Assembly (NCBI RefSeq): GCF_030406325.1 | Contig: NZ_JAUEQY010000016.1 | Location: 1 to 64,000, forward strand | DNA length: 64,000 nt | Source: Actinomadura sp. DC4 | GTDB lineage: Bacteria; Actinomycetota; Actinomycetes; Streptosporangiales; Streptosporangiaceae | Direction: 5' to 3' | Part shown: positions 52,064 through 60,982 of the stretch, in pieces | Position numbering within the stretch: position 1 is the stretch's first letter | Layout of the letters: each line of letters begins with the position of its first letter | Notes under the pieces: generated by a model | The model's database searches: none | Told to the model about the DNA's origin: nothing | What the model saw: the letters and a program-made list of their open reading frames with translations, nothing else | Made by a program: the position numbers and the translations under genes

Positions 52064-52085
52064 CGTTTTGCGGGCCGTAACCGCC

Positions 52086-52124
52086 GTATGCCCCGTCACC
52101 TCTGGTTCGGATGACGGGGCATAC
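52086..52124 (+). terminator. intrinsic terminator after the acyl-CoA dehydrogenase gene
   Basis: GTATGCCCCGTCA pairs perfectly with TGACGGGGCATAC (13 bp, 13-base loop), 22 bases after the stop. Confidence 0.8.
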
Positions 52125-52220
52125 GCCATCATCGGTATCGATAGGGTGGTGTGCCGCAGCAAGCGGGTGTTTACTCGAAGTGAATTCCGGACCCTTGTCA
52201 GGGCTCCGGAGGTCGGAGGC

Positions 52221-52439
52221 ATGGTGGGCTTTGGGGTCAGCATCTTCCTGATCACACTTGGAGCGATCTTCAAGTGGGCCATCAAGGCACATCTCAGCGG
52301 CATCGACCTGCCGGCCTTGGGCGTGATCCTGATGGTCGTCGGCGCCGCGTCGTTCCTGCTGCAAATCGTCATGATGAGCCGCACCCGGACCTCACGTGGC
52401 GGCATCGACCTCGACGAACGCGACCAGCCTCCGGTCTAA
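52221..52439 (+). CDS. DUF6458-like small membrane protein
   Basis: 72 residues from ATG 52221 with GGAGG six bases before; an ORF extends upstream but lacks such a site. Two spans (GVSIFLITLGAIFKWAI, LGVILMVVGAASFLLQIVMM) joined by the polar turn KAHLSGIDLPA, as in DUF6458, then a charged tail. Function unknown. Its stop overlaps the end of the convergent Uma2 remnant. Confidence 0.65.
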   Translation: MVGFGVSIFLITLGAIFKWAIKAHLSGIDLPALGVILMVVGAASFLLQIVMMSRTRTSRGGIDLDERDQPPV

Positions 52440-52878
52440 CCGCGCAGCGCGGCGGTGTCCAGCCCGTTGAGCGCGCACGTACGCGGCTTGGCGAAGCGGT
52501 CGCGGATTGCGTTGCCTGCGACGTGACCTCGGAGACGAGGAGTACGCCACGCCCGAACACCTCACTTTCACCGAAGGTCGGAGCGTCCGGCTGATGGACG
52601 ACGAGATCCGGTTCGACACGGTCGCGGTTGCTCTCGAGGTGAATCGTGAGCTCGTGACAGAGATACCAGCCGTTCTGCTGAGCGACATCGTGGAACGCGC
52701 TGTGCAGGAAGTAGTTGATCTGAGCATGGCGTATGTTCCCCCGAGGGCTCACGACCAGGCTCCCGCCGATGATCTCGACTTGGAAGCCTGGACAAGGCGG
52801 AGTCTGTTGCCGGATCTCCTCGATCGTCGGGGTTCTCCTGGTCACCGGTCCACTGGGGCATGGCCATGGCTCCACCAT
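52436..52878 (-). pseudogene. Uma2-family (DUF820) nuclease-like protein, frameshifted and truncated
   Basis: The N-terminal part is plain Uma2: FQVEIIGGSLVVSPRGNIRH with the acidic E, then DRVEPDLVVHQPDAP (E-x-D-x-V) and VLLVSEVTS (E-V). At EVTS the frame shifts: the next frame reads GNAIRDRFAKPRTCALNGLD to a stop at 52436, while the original frame gives low-complexity text. The usual C-terminal third with K-x-x-x-Y-A-x-x-G-I-P-x-Y-W is missing. These PD-(D/E)XK-like proteins are found by the dozen in actinomycetes with no proven role. This copy is dead or nearly so. Confidence 0.7.
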
Positions 52879-52966
52879 CCTCAGGGTTCTCCTCGCTTCA
52901 CGATAACAGTCCAGGCACGGAGAGTATTCGGGGGGTGGCTTCCCGTGTCCGCCTGTTTGCGAGGCT

Positions 52967-54061
52967 TCAGGGCGCGTCGATGAGTTCGCCGTCGTCGGCG
53001 CGGTAGACCAGCATCCGGCCCGGTCGTGGGGTCACGTGCATCGTCGCGCCCGGCTCCGGTTCGTGGCCCTCCGGGACCGTGATCTGGATGCGCGGGCCGG
53101 CCGTCGTCAGCGTCACCAAGGACGTCGTCCCGAGGTTCTCCACCACGTCGACCTCGCCCTTGATCCCGTCATCCGCCTCGGTGAGGTACTCCGGCCGTAC
53201 CCCCACGACCACCTTGTCGCCCGGGTTCAGCTCCGTCACGATCTCCTCCGGCACCGGCAGCCGTACGCCCGCGACGTCGATCTGATGCCCCCACGACGTC
53301 GACGCCTCCCCGTCGCCCGCCACGCACTCGCCCTCCAGGAGGTTCATCGGCGTCGACCCGATGAAGCCCGCCACGAAGACGTTGGCAGGGCGCTGGAAGA
53401 CCTCGCGCGGGGTGCCGAGCTGCCGGATGCGCCCCGACTCCATCACCGCGATCCGGTCCGCCAGGGCCAGCGCCTCGGCCTGGTCGTGTGTCACGAAGAC
53501 CGTCGTCACGCCCAGATCGTGCTGGAGCTTCTTCAAGAACGTACGGGCCTCCAGGCGCAGCCGGGCGTCCAGGTTGGACAGCGGCTCGTCGAGCAGGAAC
53601 ACCGTCGGCGAGGCGGCCATCGCGCGCGCCAGGGCGACCCGCTGCTGCTGCCCGCCGGACAGCTGCGCCGGGCGGCGTTCCATCAGCCCGCCGAGCGAAA
53701 GACCCGAGCCGGTCTCGGCGGCCTTCGCGCGGCGCTCGGTACGGCCGACCTTCTTGATCCGCAGCGGGTAGGCGATGTTGTCCGCCACCGTCATGTGCGG
53801 GAACAGCGCGTAGTCCTGGAACACCATCGCCACGTCGCGCGCGCCCGGTGCGACCCGCGTGACGTCGCGGTCGCCGATCCGTACGGTGCCGCCCGAGGCG
53901 GTCTCCAGCCCGGCGATCGTGCGCAGCAGCGTGGTCTTCCCGCACCCGGACGGGCCGAGCAGCGCGAAGAACTCCCCGTCCTCGATGTCGAGGGACAGCC
54001 CGTCCAGCGCCGTCACCCCGCCGTCGAAGACCTTCGACACCTCTTCCAGCGAGACCTTCAA
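52967..54061 (-). CDS. sugar ABC transporter ATPase (UgpC/MsmK-like)
   Basis: 364 residues from a TTG that overlaps the permease stop (TTGA); no other start fits the family N-terminus (KVSLEEVSKVFDGGVTALDG). Walker A GPSGCGKTT, Q-loop MVFQDYALFPHMTV, signature LSGGQQQR, Walker B VFLLDEPLSNLDARLR, H-loop THDQAEAL; then an OB/TOBE regulatory domain (VVGVRPEYLTEA). Last gene of a complete four-gene importer, in contrast to the ATPase-less importer at 26-29 kb. Confidence 0.88.
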   Translation of the reverse strand: MKVSLEEVSKVFDGGVTALDGLSLDIEDGEFFALLGPSGCGKTTLLRTIAGLETASGGTVRIGDRDVTRVAPGARDVAMVFQDYALFPHMTVADNIAYPLRIKKVGRTERRAKAAETGSGLSLGGLMERRPAQLSGGQQQRVALARAMAASPTVFLLDEPLSNLDARLRLEARTFLKKLQHDLGVTTVFVTHDQAEALALADRIAVMESGRIRQLGTPREVFQRPANVFVAGFIGSTPMNLLEGECVAGDGEASTSWGHQIDVAGVRLPVPEEIVTELNPGDKVVVGVRPEYLTEADDGIKGEVDVVENLGTTSLVTLTTAGPRIQITVPEGHEPEPGATMHVTPRPGRMLVYRADDGELIDAP

Positions 54062-54879
54062 GCCTTGATCCCTCCGTGAAAGCGGAAGCCGTACCGGCGG
54101 TTGACGAACAGGAACATGATGACCACCGGGATCGAGTAGAGCAGGGAGAACGTCGAGATCAGTGCGAGGTTCGGCTGCCCGCCCTCGGTGTAGAAGTTGT
54201 TCAGCGTGACCGCGGCCGGCTGCTTCTCCGGCGTCCGGTACAGCAGGAACGGCATGAGGAAGTTGCCCCAGACGTTCACGACCGCCCACACCGCGATCGT
54301 GGCGAGTCCCGGCCGTACGTTCGGCAGCACGACGTGGCCCAGCACCTGGAAGGAGTTGGCCCCGAACACCCGCGCCGACTCCTCGTAGGACTTCGGCATC
54401 GTGTCCATGAAGTCCTTGAGGATGAAGATCGCGGCGGGCAGCAGCCCGCCGGTCATCACCAGGATCACGCCGATGTCCTTGTCCAGCAGGTGGAGCTTGA
54501 GCATCAGCTGGAAGATCGGGACCATCGCCGCCGTGCCCGTGATCACCGAGGACAGCAGCAGGAGCAGGTAGAGGATCCCGTCCCGGCCCGGGATGCGGAC
54601 CCGGCTCAGCGCGTACGCCGCGAGGGCCGCCGCGGCGACCGTGATCAGCATCGTCCACAGCGACAGGATGGCCGAGTTGTACAGCGACGGGAGCGCGTTC
54701 GGGTCGTCGCTCAGGTGCTTGAAGTTGCCGAGCGTGAAGTCCGGCCACGAGACCGAGAGGCTGGGGTTGCGCGTGAACGGCGCGGTGACCAGCCACAGCA
54801 TCGGCAGCGCGAAGAACGCCGTCACCACCGCGACGAAGACGTAGAACCCGATGCGCCGCACCATCCGGGACGGACTCAC
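54058..54879 (-). CDS. sugar ABC transporter permease (MalG-like)
   Basis: 273 residues, GTG start overlapping the upstream permease stop by 4 nt. Six spans; EAA loop SYEESARVFGANSFQVLGHV; start RIGFYVFVAVVTAFFALPML. Pairs with the MalF-like permease. Confidence 0.87.
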   Translation of the reverse strand: MSPSRMVRRIGFYVFVAVVTAFFALPMLWLVTAPFTRNPSLSVSWPDFTLGNFKHLSDDPNALPSLYNSAILSLWTMLITVAAAALAAYALSRVRIPGRDGILYLLLLLSSVITGTAAMVPIFQLMLKLHLLDKDIGVILVMTGGLLPAAIFILKDFMDTMPKSYEESARVFGANSFQVLGHVVLPNVRPGLATIAVWAVVNVWGNFLMPFLLYRTPEKQPAAVTLNNFYTEGGQPNLALISTFSLLYSIPVVIMFLFVNRRYGFRFHGGIKA

Positions 54880-55787
54880 GCGCGCCTCCGCAGGATCCGT
54901 ACGTACGCCAGCGCCAGCAGCAGGTTGATCACCAGCATGATCAAAGAGATGGCACTGGCGAACCCGAGCCGCTCACCCGGCAGGGCGGTCAGGTAGATGT
55001 AGACGGGCAGCACCGCCGACGCGCCGTGCGGCTCGCCCTTGGTGATGAGGTACGGCGTGAAGTCGTTGAACGTCCACAGGCTGATCAGCAGGGTGTTGGT
55101 CAGGACGTGCCCGCGGATGCCGGGCAGCACGACGTCGCGCAACTGCTGCCGGCCGCTCGCCCCGGCCAGCCGGGCGGACTCCAGCTGGCTCGGCGGCACG
55201 CTCGACAGCGCCGCGGTGAACAGCATCATCGAGAACGCCGTGCCCCGCCAGACGTTGAAGACGATCAGTGAGCCCATCGGGTGGTCGAACCACCAGTCGC
55301 GGCCCGGCGTGTGCAGGATGGTGTTCAGCGTGCCGCCCTGGTCCTTCAGGAAGGCGATCCACAGCCACGCCACGACGACGCCCGGCAGGATCCAGGCGAG
55401 CAGCACGAACGTCTCGACGAGGCTGCGCACCCACCGCCGCGCCGACCGTAGCGTCCAGGCCAGCACGAAGCCGAGGATGTTCTGCCCGATGATCGCCGAG
55501 CCGAGGACGAACAGCAGCGTACGGCCGAGGGCGTCGCGGAAGTCCTTGTCCCCGAGCGCGCGGGTGTAGTTCGCGGTGCCGACGACCTTCGGGTGCGCGG
55601 CCTGGACGCCGGTGAGGCGGTAGTCGGTCAGCCCGAGGTACAGCGTCCAGAGGGCCGGCAGGATCAGGAAGACCGTGATGAGCAGCAGCGCGGGCACGAC
55701 GAAGGCCAGCCCCTGCCGCCGGTCGCCGCCGCCCGGCACCTCGCCGCTCAGGGACCGCTTCGGCAGCAGGTCCGTCCCCTCCGCCAT
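54876..55787 (-). CDS. sugar ABC transporter permease (MalF-like)
   Basis: 303 residues; start overlaps the last base of the binding-protein stop. Spans include LAFVVPALLLITVFLILPAL; EAA loop LESARLAGASGRQQLRDVVL. The conserved TLYLGLTDYRLTG follows the first span. Coupled order: binding protein, MalF, MalG, ATPase. Confidence 0.87.
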   Translation of the reverse strand: MAEGTDLLPKRSLSGEVPGGGDRRQGLAFVVPALLLITVFLILPALWTLYLGLTDYRLTGVQAAHPKVVGTANYTRALGDKDFRDALGRTLLFVLGSAIIGQNILGFVLAWTLRSARRWVRSLVETFVLLAWILPGVVVAWLWIAFLKDQGGTLNTILHTPGRDWWFDHPMGSLIVFNVWRGTAFSMMLFTAALSSVPPSQLESARLAGASGRQQLRDVVLPGIRGHVLTNTLLISLWTFNDFTPYLITKGEPHGASAVLPVYIYLTALPGERLGFASAISLIMLVINLLLALAYVRILRRRA

Positions 55788-57163
55788 CAGCCCGTGGTCA
55801 CGTTGCCGGCGCCGCCGACCGCCTGGGTCAGGTTCTGCTGGTAGGCCTTGATCGCCTTGTCCACGCCATCACCCGCGACGACGTCGCCGGTCGCCTTCTG
55901 CAGCGCGGTCGACACCTGGGGATAGGCGGCGAGGCCGGGCCGTACGTCGGTGATGGGCAGCACCTTGGTCGCGATGAAGTTCAGCAGGGGGTCGCCGCCG
56001 AGCATCTCGGCATTGACGTCCTGACGTGGGCTGATGCCCACCGCGGAGCGCTGCACCTCGTCCTTCACCGCGTCGTGGGAACCCATGAAGCTCAGCAGGT
56101 CCCACACGAGCGAGGCGTTCTTGGTGTGCGGGTTGATCACCCAGCCGGTGCCGCCGGACATGCTCACGACGTCCTGGCCGCGTACGCCCTTGCCTCCCGA
56201 CTGGGCCGGGATCAGCGTGTAGCCGACGTCCTTGTCCCGGTCCTTCATCGGGTCGATGCCGTCCTTGGGGTTGACGACCGAACGCCAGAAGTAGTCGCTC
56301 TCCAGCAGGATGCCGACCTTGTTCTTGGAGAACCGCTGGAAGGACTCGTCCCGGCCCTGCGGATTCTGCTGGAGCTTGGGGTCGCCGAGCCCGCCGCCGT
56401 ACACCTGCCCGTACAGGTCGAGCACGCTCCTGAGCTGCGGGGTGTCGCCGAGCCACTTGCCGTTCTCGAAGATGTCGTGGCCGGTGCCGGCGAGCAGCGG
56501 CAGCACGCCCTGCATGGTCGTGGCCTCGGTCATCGCGGTGCCGGCGTTGAGCTGGATCGGCGTGACGCCGCTCAGCGTCTTGAGCTTGCGACCCGCGGCG
56601 AGGACGTCGTCCCAGCTCTTCGGCTGCCAGTCGGCGGGCAGGCCCGCCCTGGAGAAGAGCTGCTTGTTGTAGAAGAGCACCCGGCCGTCGGTGCCGATCG
56701 GCAGGCCGTACTTCTTGCCGTCGAAGGCCATGATGTTCTGTACGGGGCCGGGGATCTGCTTGAGCCCCTCCCAGGAGTCGACGGCCGAGCCGGCCACCTG
56801 GTCGAGCGGCTTGATGTAGCCGGCCTGGGCGAACTCTCCGACCCAGATGCCGTCGATGGAGATCAGGTCGGCGCCGCCGCCGGTCTTGAGGTCGAGCGCG
56901 GTCTTCTGCTTGTACGGGGCGTCGTCGACGCCGGTGCCCTCGAAGCGGACCGAGACCTTCTTGCCCTTGGCCTTCTCCATCGCGGTGAACTTCGGGATCA
57001 CGTAGTCGGTGATCCACTCGGCACCGTTGGAGCTCTTGCCGCCCTTGACGGAGTTGGCGCTGATCCGGATCGTGGTGCCGCCGCCTCCGCTGGCACCTCC
57101 GGAACACCCGGACATCACCAGACCCGTCGCGGCGACCATGGCCGCCACCCGCGTGATCCTCAT
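55787..57163 (-). CDS. sugar-binding lipoprotein of ABC importer
   Basis: 458 residues. Sec lipoprotein signal MRITRVAAMVAATGLVMSGC with lipobox V-M-S-G-C. Family-1 solute-binding core: ADLISIDGIWVGEFAQAGYI, YGLPIGTDGRVLFYNKQLF, FSKNKVGILLESDYFWRS. GGGAGG lies 7 bases before the ATG. No glycosidase or regulator gene is next to this operon, so the ligand cannot be guessed. Confidence 0.88.
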   Translation of the reverse strand: MRITRVAAMVAATGLVMSGCSGGASGGGGTTIRISANSVKGGKSSNGAEWITDYVIPKFTAMEKAKGKKVSVRFEGTGVDDAPYKQKTALDLKTGGGADLISIDGIWVGEFAQAGYIKPLDQVAGSAVDSWEGLKQIPGPVQNIMAFDGKKYGLPIGTDGRVLFYNKQLFSRAGLPADWQPKSWDDVLAAGRKLKTLSGVTPIQLNAGTAMTEATTMQGVLPLLAGTGHDIFENGKWLGDTPQLRSVLDLYGQVYGGGLGDPKLQQNPQGRDESFQRFSKNKVGILLESDYFWRSVVNPKDGIDPMKDRDKDVGYTLIPAQSGGKGVRGQDVVSMSGGTGWVINPHTKNASLVWDLLSFMGSHDAVKDEVQRSAVGISPRQDVNAEMLGGDPLLNFIATKVLPITDVRPGLAAYPQVSTALQKATGDVVAGDGVDKAIKAYQQNLTQAVGGAGNVTTG

Positions 57164-57270
57164 GCCGCAGCCTCCCAGGCAGGCTTTTGCACTGTTACCG
57201 GCGTTGACGGAAGATTCCCACGATCATCACGCGGCAAAGATCACAATTCGGGCTCATCGCTAGCAACGGC

Positions 57271-60200
57271 CTAGCCCGGTGGCGCGTCGCGGAGCCTGAT
57301 GATGATCAGGCCGATGCCGTCCTCGCCCGCCGAGAACTGCTGCGCGCCCGTGTCCTCGTCGCGGGACTCGATGATGTGGTAGCTCTCCACGAGAGGGTGC
57401 TCGTCCAGGAAGCTCTCCCAGCGCTCGCGGTAGTAGGCGATGTTGGGAAAGAGGGTGCCGTCGCCCGCCGTGTAGCCCTGGCCCGCCTCGCCGCCCCGGA
57501 CCGCCGGCCGGTTCAGCACGTTGCCGAACACCACGTACCCGCCCGGGCGGACGGCGCGGATCACGCGGTCCCTGAACTCCACGGCCACGTCCCAGCGTGT
57601 GCTCATCGAGTCGGCCGCGTAAAACTCCATGCCGACGTCGTAGCCGGAGCCGGTGAAGGTGAAGATGTCGCCGGTGCGCGGCCTGGTGGTCTCCAGATCG
57701 CGGTCCACGGCCCGCTCGAAGCGCTCGGCCTGTCCGGGAAAATGCTTCGCCCCGGCCTCCGCGATCACCTTGCCCCACGGCTCGGCGAGCTTCCGCGTGT
57801 CCAGTTCCTGCGGTATTCCGAAACGGTTGGTGTTCCGGTAGATCCCGTCTCCCGGACCGTATTTGGCCTTGTTGAACGCTATCTCCTGCGCGTTCGCCTC
57901 GTAGACGAGCTTTTCGACGTAGCCGTCGTCGGAGAGCAGCGCCTCGAACACCGCCGGAGGATAGGGATTCGTCCCTGATCCGACATCCAGAACGCGGTGG
58001 AGATCGCCGGGCGCGACGCCGTACTCGTTCTTCAGAACGGAGTAGATGGCATCGATGAGCGTCAGGTCGTGCCCGATGATGCGCGGCTCCCAGCGGCCGG
58101 GCTCCCAGCGTCCGGGCACGGCGCCCGCCGGCGGCGCCCACCTGGCCGGAACGCGCTCTCCCTCGTAGTTGCGGCGCGTGTACTCGTACACGTCGAACTT
58201 GTCCCAGTCGGTGAACGCGTCCTTGGCCGCGTGCTCACTCCTGGCCAGTTCCCGGATCGAGTGCACCAGCCCGTCGGGCGCGTCGAATTTGACCCGGCGA
58301 TAGAGCTTCAGCAGTTCGTACGGGTCCGGCGAACCGGTGAGTCTCTCGGCGACCGGCTCGAATATCCGTACGGTCGCCGAGTCCCCGAGGCCGGGCGGCC
58401 GGGGCCATTCGTGCTTCACGAGTTCGCTCAGGCGGGCGATCTCCCCGAGCATGAATCTCTGCTCGACGGGATTGGCCGCCTCTTTGTCGAGGCCGTAGAA
58501 GTCGGAGATCAGTGCGGCGTCCATGAGCGTGCGGCTCACGTGCTGGTGCGAGGACCACACGTCGTGTTCGGCGAAGAGGTCGCGCGCGTACTCGTGGAAC
58601 CGAGCCGGACTCAGAACCTCCCCGGGAGGGATGCCGTACTCGCTGCGCACCAGTTCCTGGAGGCGCAGCGTGGGCGTGAAGTAGCGCGCCACCTGCGGCC
58701 AGTCCATGCCCCGGGTCAGGTCGATCGCGAGGCTGAGCGCGTGGCCGGCGGCCTTCACCTCCTCCGTCGTCGGCGGCCGGTCCAGGCCGAGCAGGTCCCG
58801 TGCGATGCCGCTTTCGGTCGTCCCCGGCACCGTCGCCCACAGCCGGACCAGCGCACGGGCGTCGGCCGGCGTCGGGACCTGGTCCGGTGGTACGTCCCAG
58901 CGCCTGCGGATCACATCGTGGACGGTGCCGAGGGTGACCGGCTCGGCGCGTGTGCGGGGGTCGGCGTCGAGCGACTTGAGGAGGATGGTCAGGTCGGCCC
59001 GGCGCGGGTCGGCGACCGCCGAGGTCACGTCGGTCTGCCGCTCGCCGAACAGCGTCCGCAGCACCGTCTCGACGTGCCGCGCGCTCACCTCGGTGTCCGG
59101 TCCGAGTTCGAGCACCGAGGTCGTGAGCTGCCTCAGGCGTACGAGCTCACCCGTGTGCCGCCAGTAGTCGAACGGCTCCCCGGGACTCCAGGACTCGTGC
59201 AGCCGCAGCAGGCGGCCCAGCTCCTGTACGGCGTCGCCGCCCGACCGGCCCGGCGCGCTCGTCGCCGCGAACTCGTGCAGCGCTCTCACCCCGGGCGGGA
59301 GCGTCTCTCCGGGGTGGTCCTCCTTGTAGAAGCCGACCACCCGCGCGAGGGCGTCCACGTGATGCGCCGTGACGGGGACGTCCGCGGGGAGGGCCAGGGC
59401 GTTGCGGGTCCACTCGTGCAGCGCCTGGGGCGCCGGGAGCCCGGACCCCTGGTTCTCGTCCACGAGCACCTGGACCATGTCCTCCAGCCGTGACGTGGCC
59501 CGGGTGCCCGCCAGGTCCGTCATCTCGACCGCGGTGACCACCCCGAAGGCCTCACGGGACAGCGCCAGCACCGGCGAGGAATCGGCCGGGGAGCCGAACA
59601 CCCGTCCCAGCGCCATGACGCCCGCCATGCCGGCGGCCATGCTCAGGTCCTTGCTCCAGTTGATGTCGCCATCGTGGAGGATGTCGTCTCCGGCGACGTT
59701 GAGCCCGAACCCGATGCCCGTGTTGACCGCGAGCTGACCGGGAACACGGTGGGCGAGGAACCCGGCCAGCCCACTGCCGTCGGCGGCCGCCTTGCCCAGG
59801 CTCAGATGGATCTTGCCCGCGACGCCTCCGCTGACGGCGCCGAAGACGGTGGAGGTCAGCACCGACTCCCAGTCGGCGGGCAGCCCGTACGCCTTGCGGG
59901 TGAAGTCGCTCACGAGCGCCAGACCGCCCATGAAGGCGGCCCCCGAGGCGGCCACGCGGAATCCGACGCTCGTCAGCATCACGCGCAGCAGCGCACCGAC
60001 CCGCCCGGTCTCCGCCAGGGCGGCGAGCGTGCCCGCCGGGAGAAGTGTGGGGACGGACCGGGCGATCGCCCAGAACAGCGTCAGGTACGCGCATCCCGCC
60101 GCGAAGTTCGTCTTCGCCCACCGGATCTGGACGCTGGTGTACCGGCAGTAGGCCCCCACTCCCCGGCAGGCCAGTGCCGCGTCCGACAGATGCCCCCCGC

Positions 60201-60873
60201 CGCCCGCCAGCTGGGCGAACGACTTGGTGAACAGGTCGATGGCCGAGCTGGAGTTCGCCTCCCGGATCGCCGAGCCTTGGCGGGTCGTGACGTGGGTGAC
60301 CTCGTCGATGGCGTCGGCGAGCGTGTTGAAATGCCCCGACATCTGGTCCAGCTGGCGCGCGTCGCCGGCCGGGTAGGTACAGCCCGCCACCATGGTCTCC
60401 AGCAGTTCCAGCAGCCACTGGTGGTCCGGCGGCGGATCCTCCTGCGGCAGCCATCCGGCGGCCGAGCCGCCGACCACGTCGCGCAGGGCCGTGCCACGCT
60501 TCGCCGTGGACACGGCGTCGAGGGCGCCGGGGAACCCGGGGTTCACCTGGCTCGCGTGATCGGCGTCCGCGTACACCTGCGCCATCCGCGCCGACTTCGA
60601 GGCGTGGTCGTCCAGCGACCGTGCGAGCTCCGCCAGGCCGCCCAAGAGCTCGTCCCGCGCCTGACGGAAGCCGAGCGAACCGTTCTGCCCTTCGAAGAAG
60701 GAACGGCCGAGCTCGTCATTTCCCCACGGCCGGTTTCCCGCGAGGCCGAGCACGCCGACGATCTCCACGAGCGACGCGCGCAGCATCTCGGACGCGTCGT
60801 TGATCTTCCGGGCCGACAGCACGATCTGCTGTGGATCGACGGCGATGTCCCAGGGTTCGCTGGACGTGCTCAT
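57271..60873 (-). CDS. WXG100/CpnT-like N-terminus with C-terminal SAM-methyltransferase-like domain
   Basis: 1200 residues from ATG 60873 (an ATG at 60915 is possible; neither has a strong site). Residues ~1-110 hold a WXG100-like helical hairpin (EMLRASLVEIVGV, NRPWGNDELGRSF, LAELARSLDDHASKS). Residues ~140-230 (LLETMVAGCTYPAGDARQLD) match the CpnT-type WXG100_2 domain; next are ~5 hydrophobic helices (CAYLTLFWAIARSVPTLLPA, VMLTSVGFRVAASGAAFMGG). Residues ~400-930 are helical repeats. Residues ~945-1200 start LHRVLDVGSGTNPYPPAVFE and VEKLVYEANAQEI, then AVRPGGYVVFGNV: a Rossmann methyltransferase. Plan is that of type VII-secreted polymorphic toxins, with an unusual methyltransferase as payload. 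No immunity gene or ESX genes seen alongside. Confidence 0.75.
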   Translation of the reverse strand: MSTSSEPWDIAVDPQQIVLSARKINDASEMLRASLVEIVGVLGLAGNRPWGNDELGRSFFEGQNGSLGFRQARDELLGGLAELARSLDDHASKSARMAQVYADADHASQVNPGFPGALDAVSTAKRGTALRDVVGGSAAGWLPQEDPPPDHQWLLELLETMVAGCTYPAGDARQLDQMSGHFNTLADAIDEVTHVTTRQGSAIREANSSSAIDLFTKSFAQLAGGGGHLSDAALACRGVGAYCRYTSVQIRWAKTNFAAGCAYLTLFWAIARSVPTLLPAGTLAALAETGRVGALLRVMLTSVGFRVAASGAAFMGGLALVSDFTRKAYGLPADWESVLTSTVFGAVSGGVAGKIHLSLGKAAADGSGLAGFLAHRVPGQLAVNTGIGFGLNVAGDDILHDGDINWSKDLSMAAGMAGVMALGRVFGSPADSSPVLALSREAFGVVTAVEMTDLAGTRATSRLEDMVQVLVDENQGSGLPAPQALHEWTRNALALPADVPVTAHHVDALARVVGFYKEDHPGETLPPGVRALHEFAATSAPGRSGGDAVQELGRLLRLHESWSPGEPFDYWRHTGELVRLRQLTTSVLELGPDTEVSARHVETVLRTLFGERQTDVTSAVADPRRADLTILLKSLDADPRTRAEPVTLGTVHDVIRRRWDVPPDQVPTPADARALVRLWATVPGTTESGIARDLLGLDRPPTTEEVKAAGHALSLAIDLTRGMDWPQVARYFTPTLRLQELVRSEYGIPPGEVLSPARFHEYARDLFAEHDVWSSHQHVSRTLMDAALISDFYGLDKEAANPVEQRFMLGEIARLSELVKHEWPRPPGLGDSATVRIFEPVAERLTGSPDPYELLKLYRRVKFDAPDGLVHSIRELARSEHAAKDAFTDWDKFDVYEYTRRNYEGERVPARWAPPAGAVPGRWEPGRWEPRIIGHDLTLIDAIYSVLKNEYGVAPGDLHRVLDVGSGTNPYPPAVFEALLSDDGYVEKLVYEANAQEIAFNKAKYGPGDGIYRNTNRFGIPQELDTRKLAEPWGKVIAEAGAKHFPGQAERFERAVDRDLETTRPRTGDIFTFTGSGYDVGMEFYAADSMSTRWDVAVEFRDRVIRAVRPGGYVVFGNVLNRPAVRGGEAGQGYTAGDGTLFPNIAYYRERWESFLDEHPLVESYHIIESRDEDTGAQQFSAGEDGIGLIIIRLRDAPPG

Positions 60874-60940
60874 GGACGCACCACCCGTCCGGTGGACCAA
60901 TGTGATCTTGGTCATGCTAGCCGGGCGTAACGAACGCGGC

Positions 60941-60971
60941 GAGGGCCGCCCGCACGAGACGGGCGGCCCTC
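60941..60971. terminator. terminator between bkd genes and the WXG100 gene
   Basis: GAGGGCCGCCCG (60941-60952) pairs perfectly with CGGGCGGCCCTC (60960-60971), 7-base loop, 12 bases after the E2 stop. It ends the dehydrogenase operon, so the large gene has its own promoter. Confidence 0.75.
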
Positions 60972-60982
60972 GAAGAGACGGG

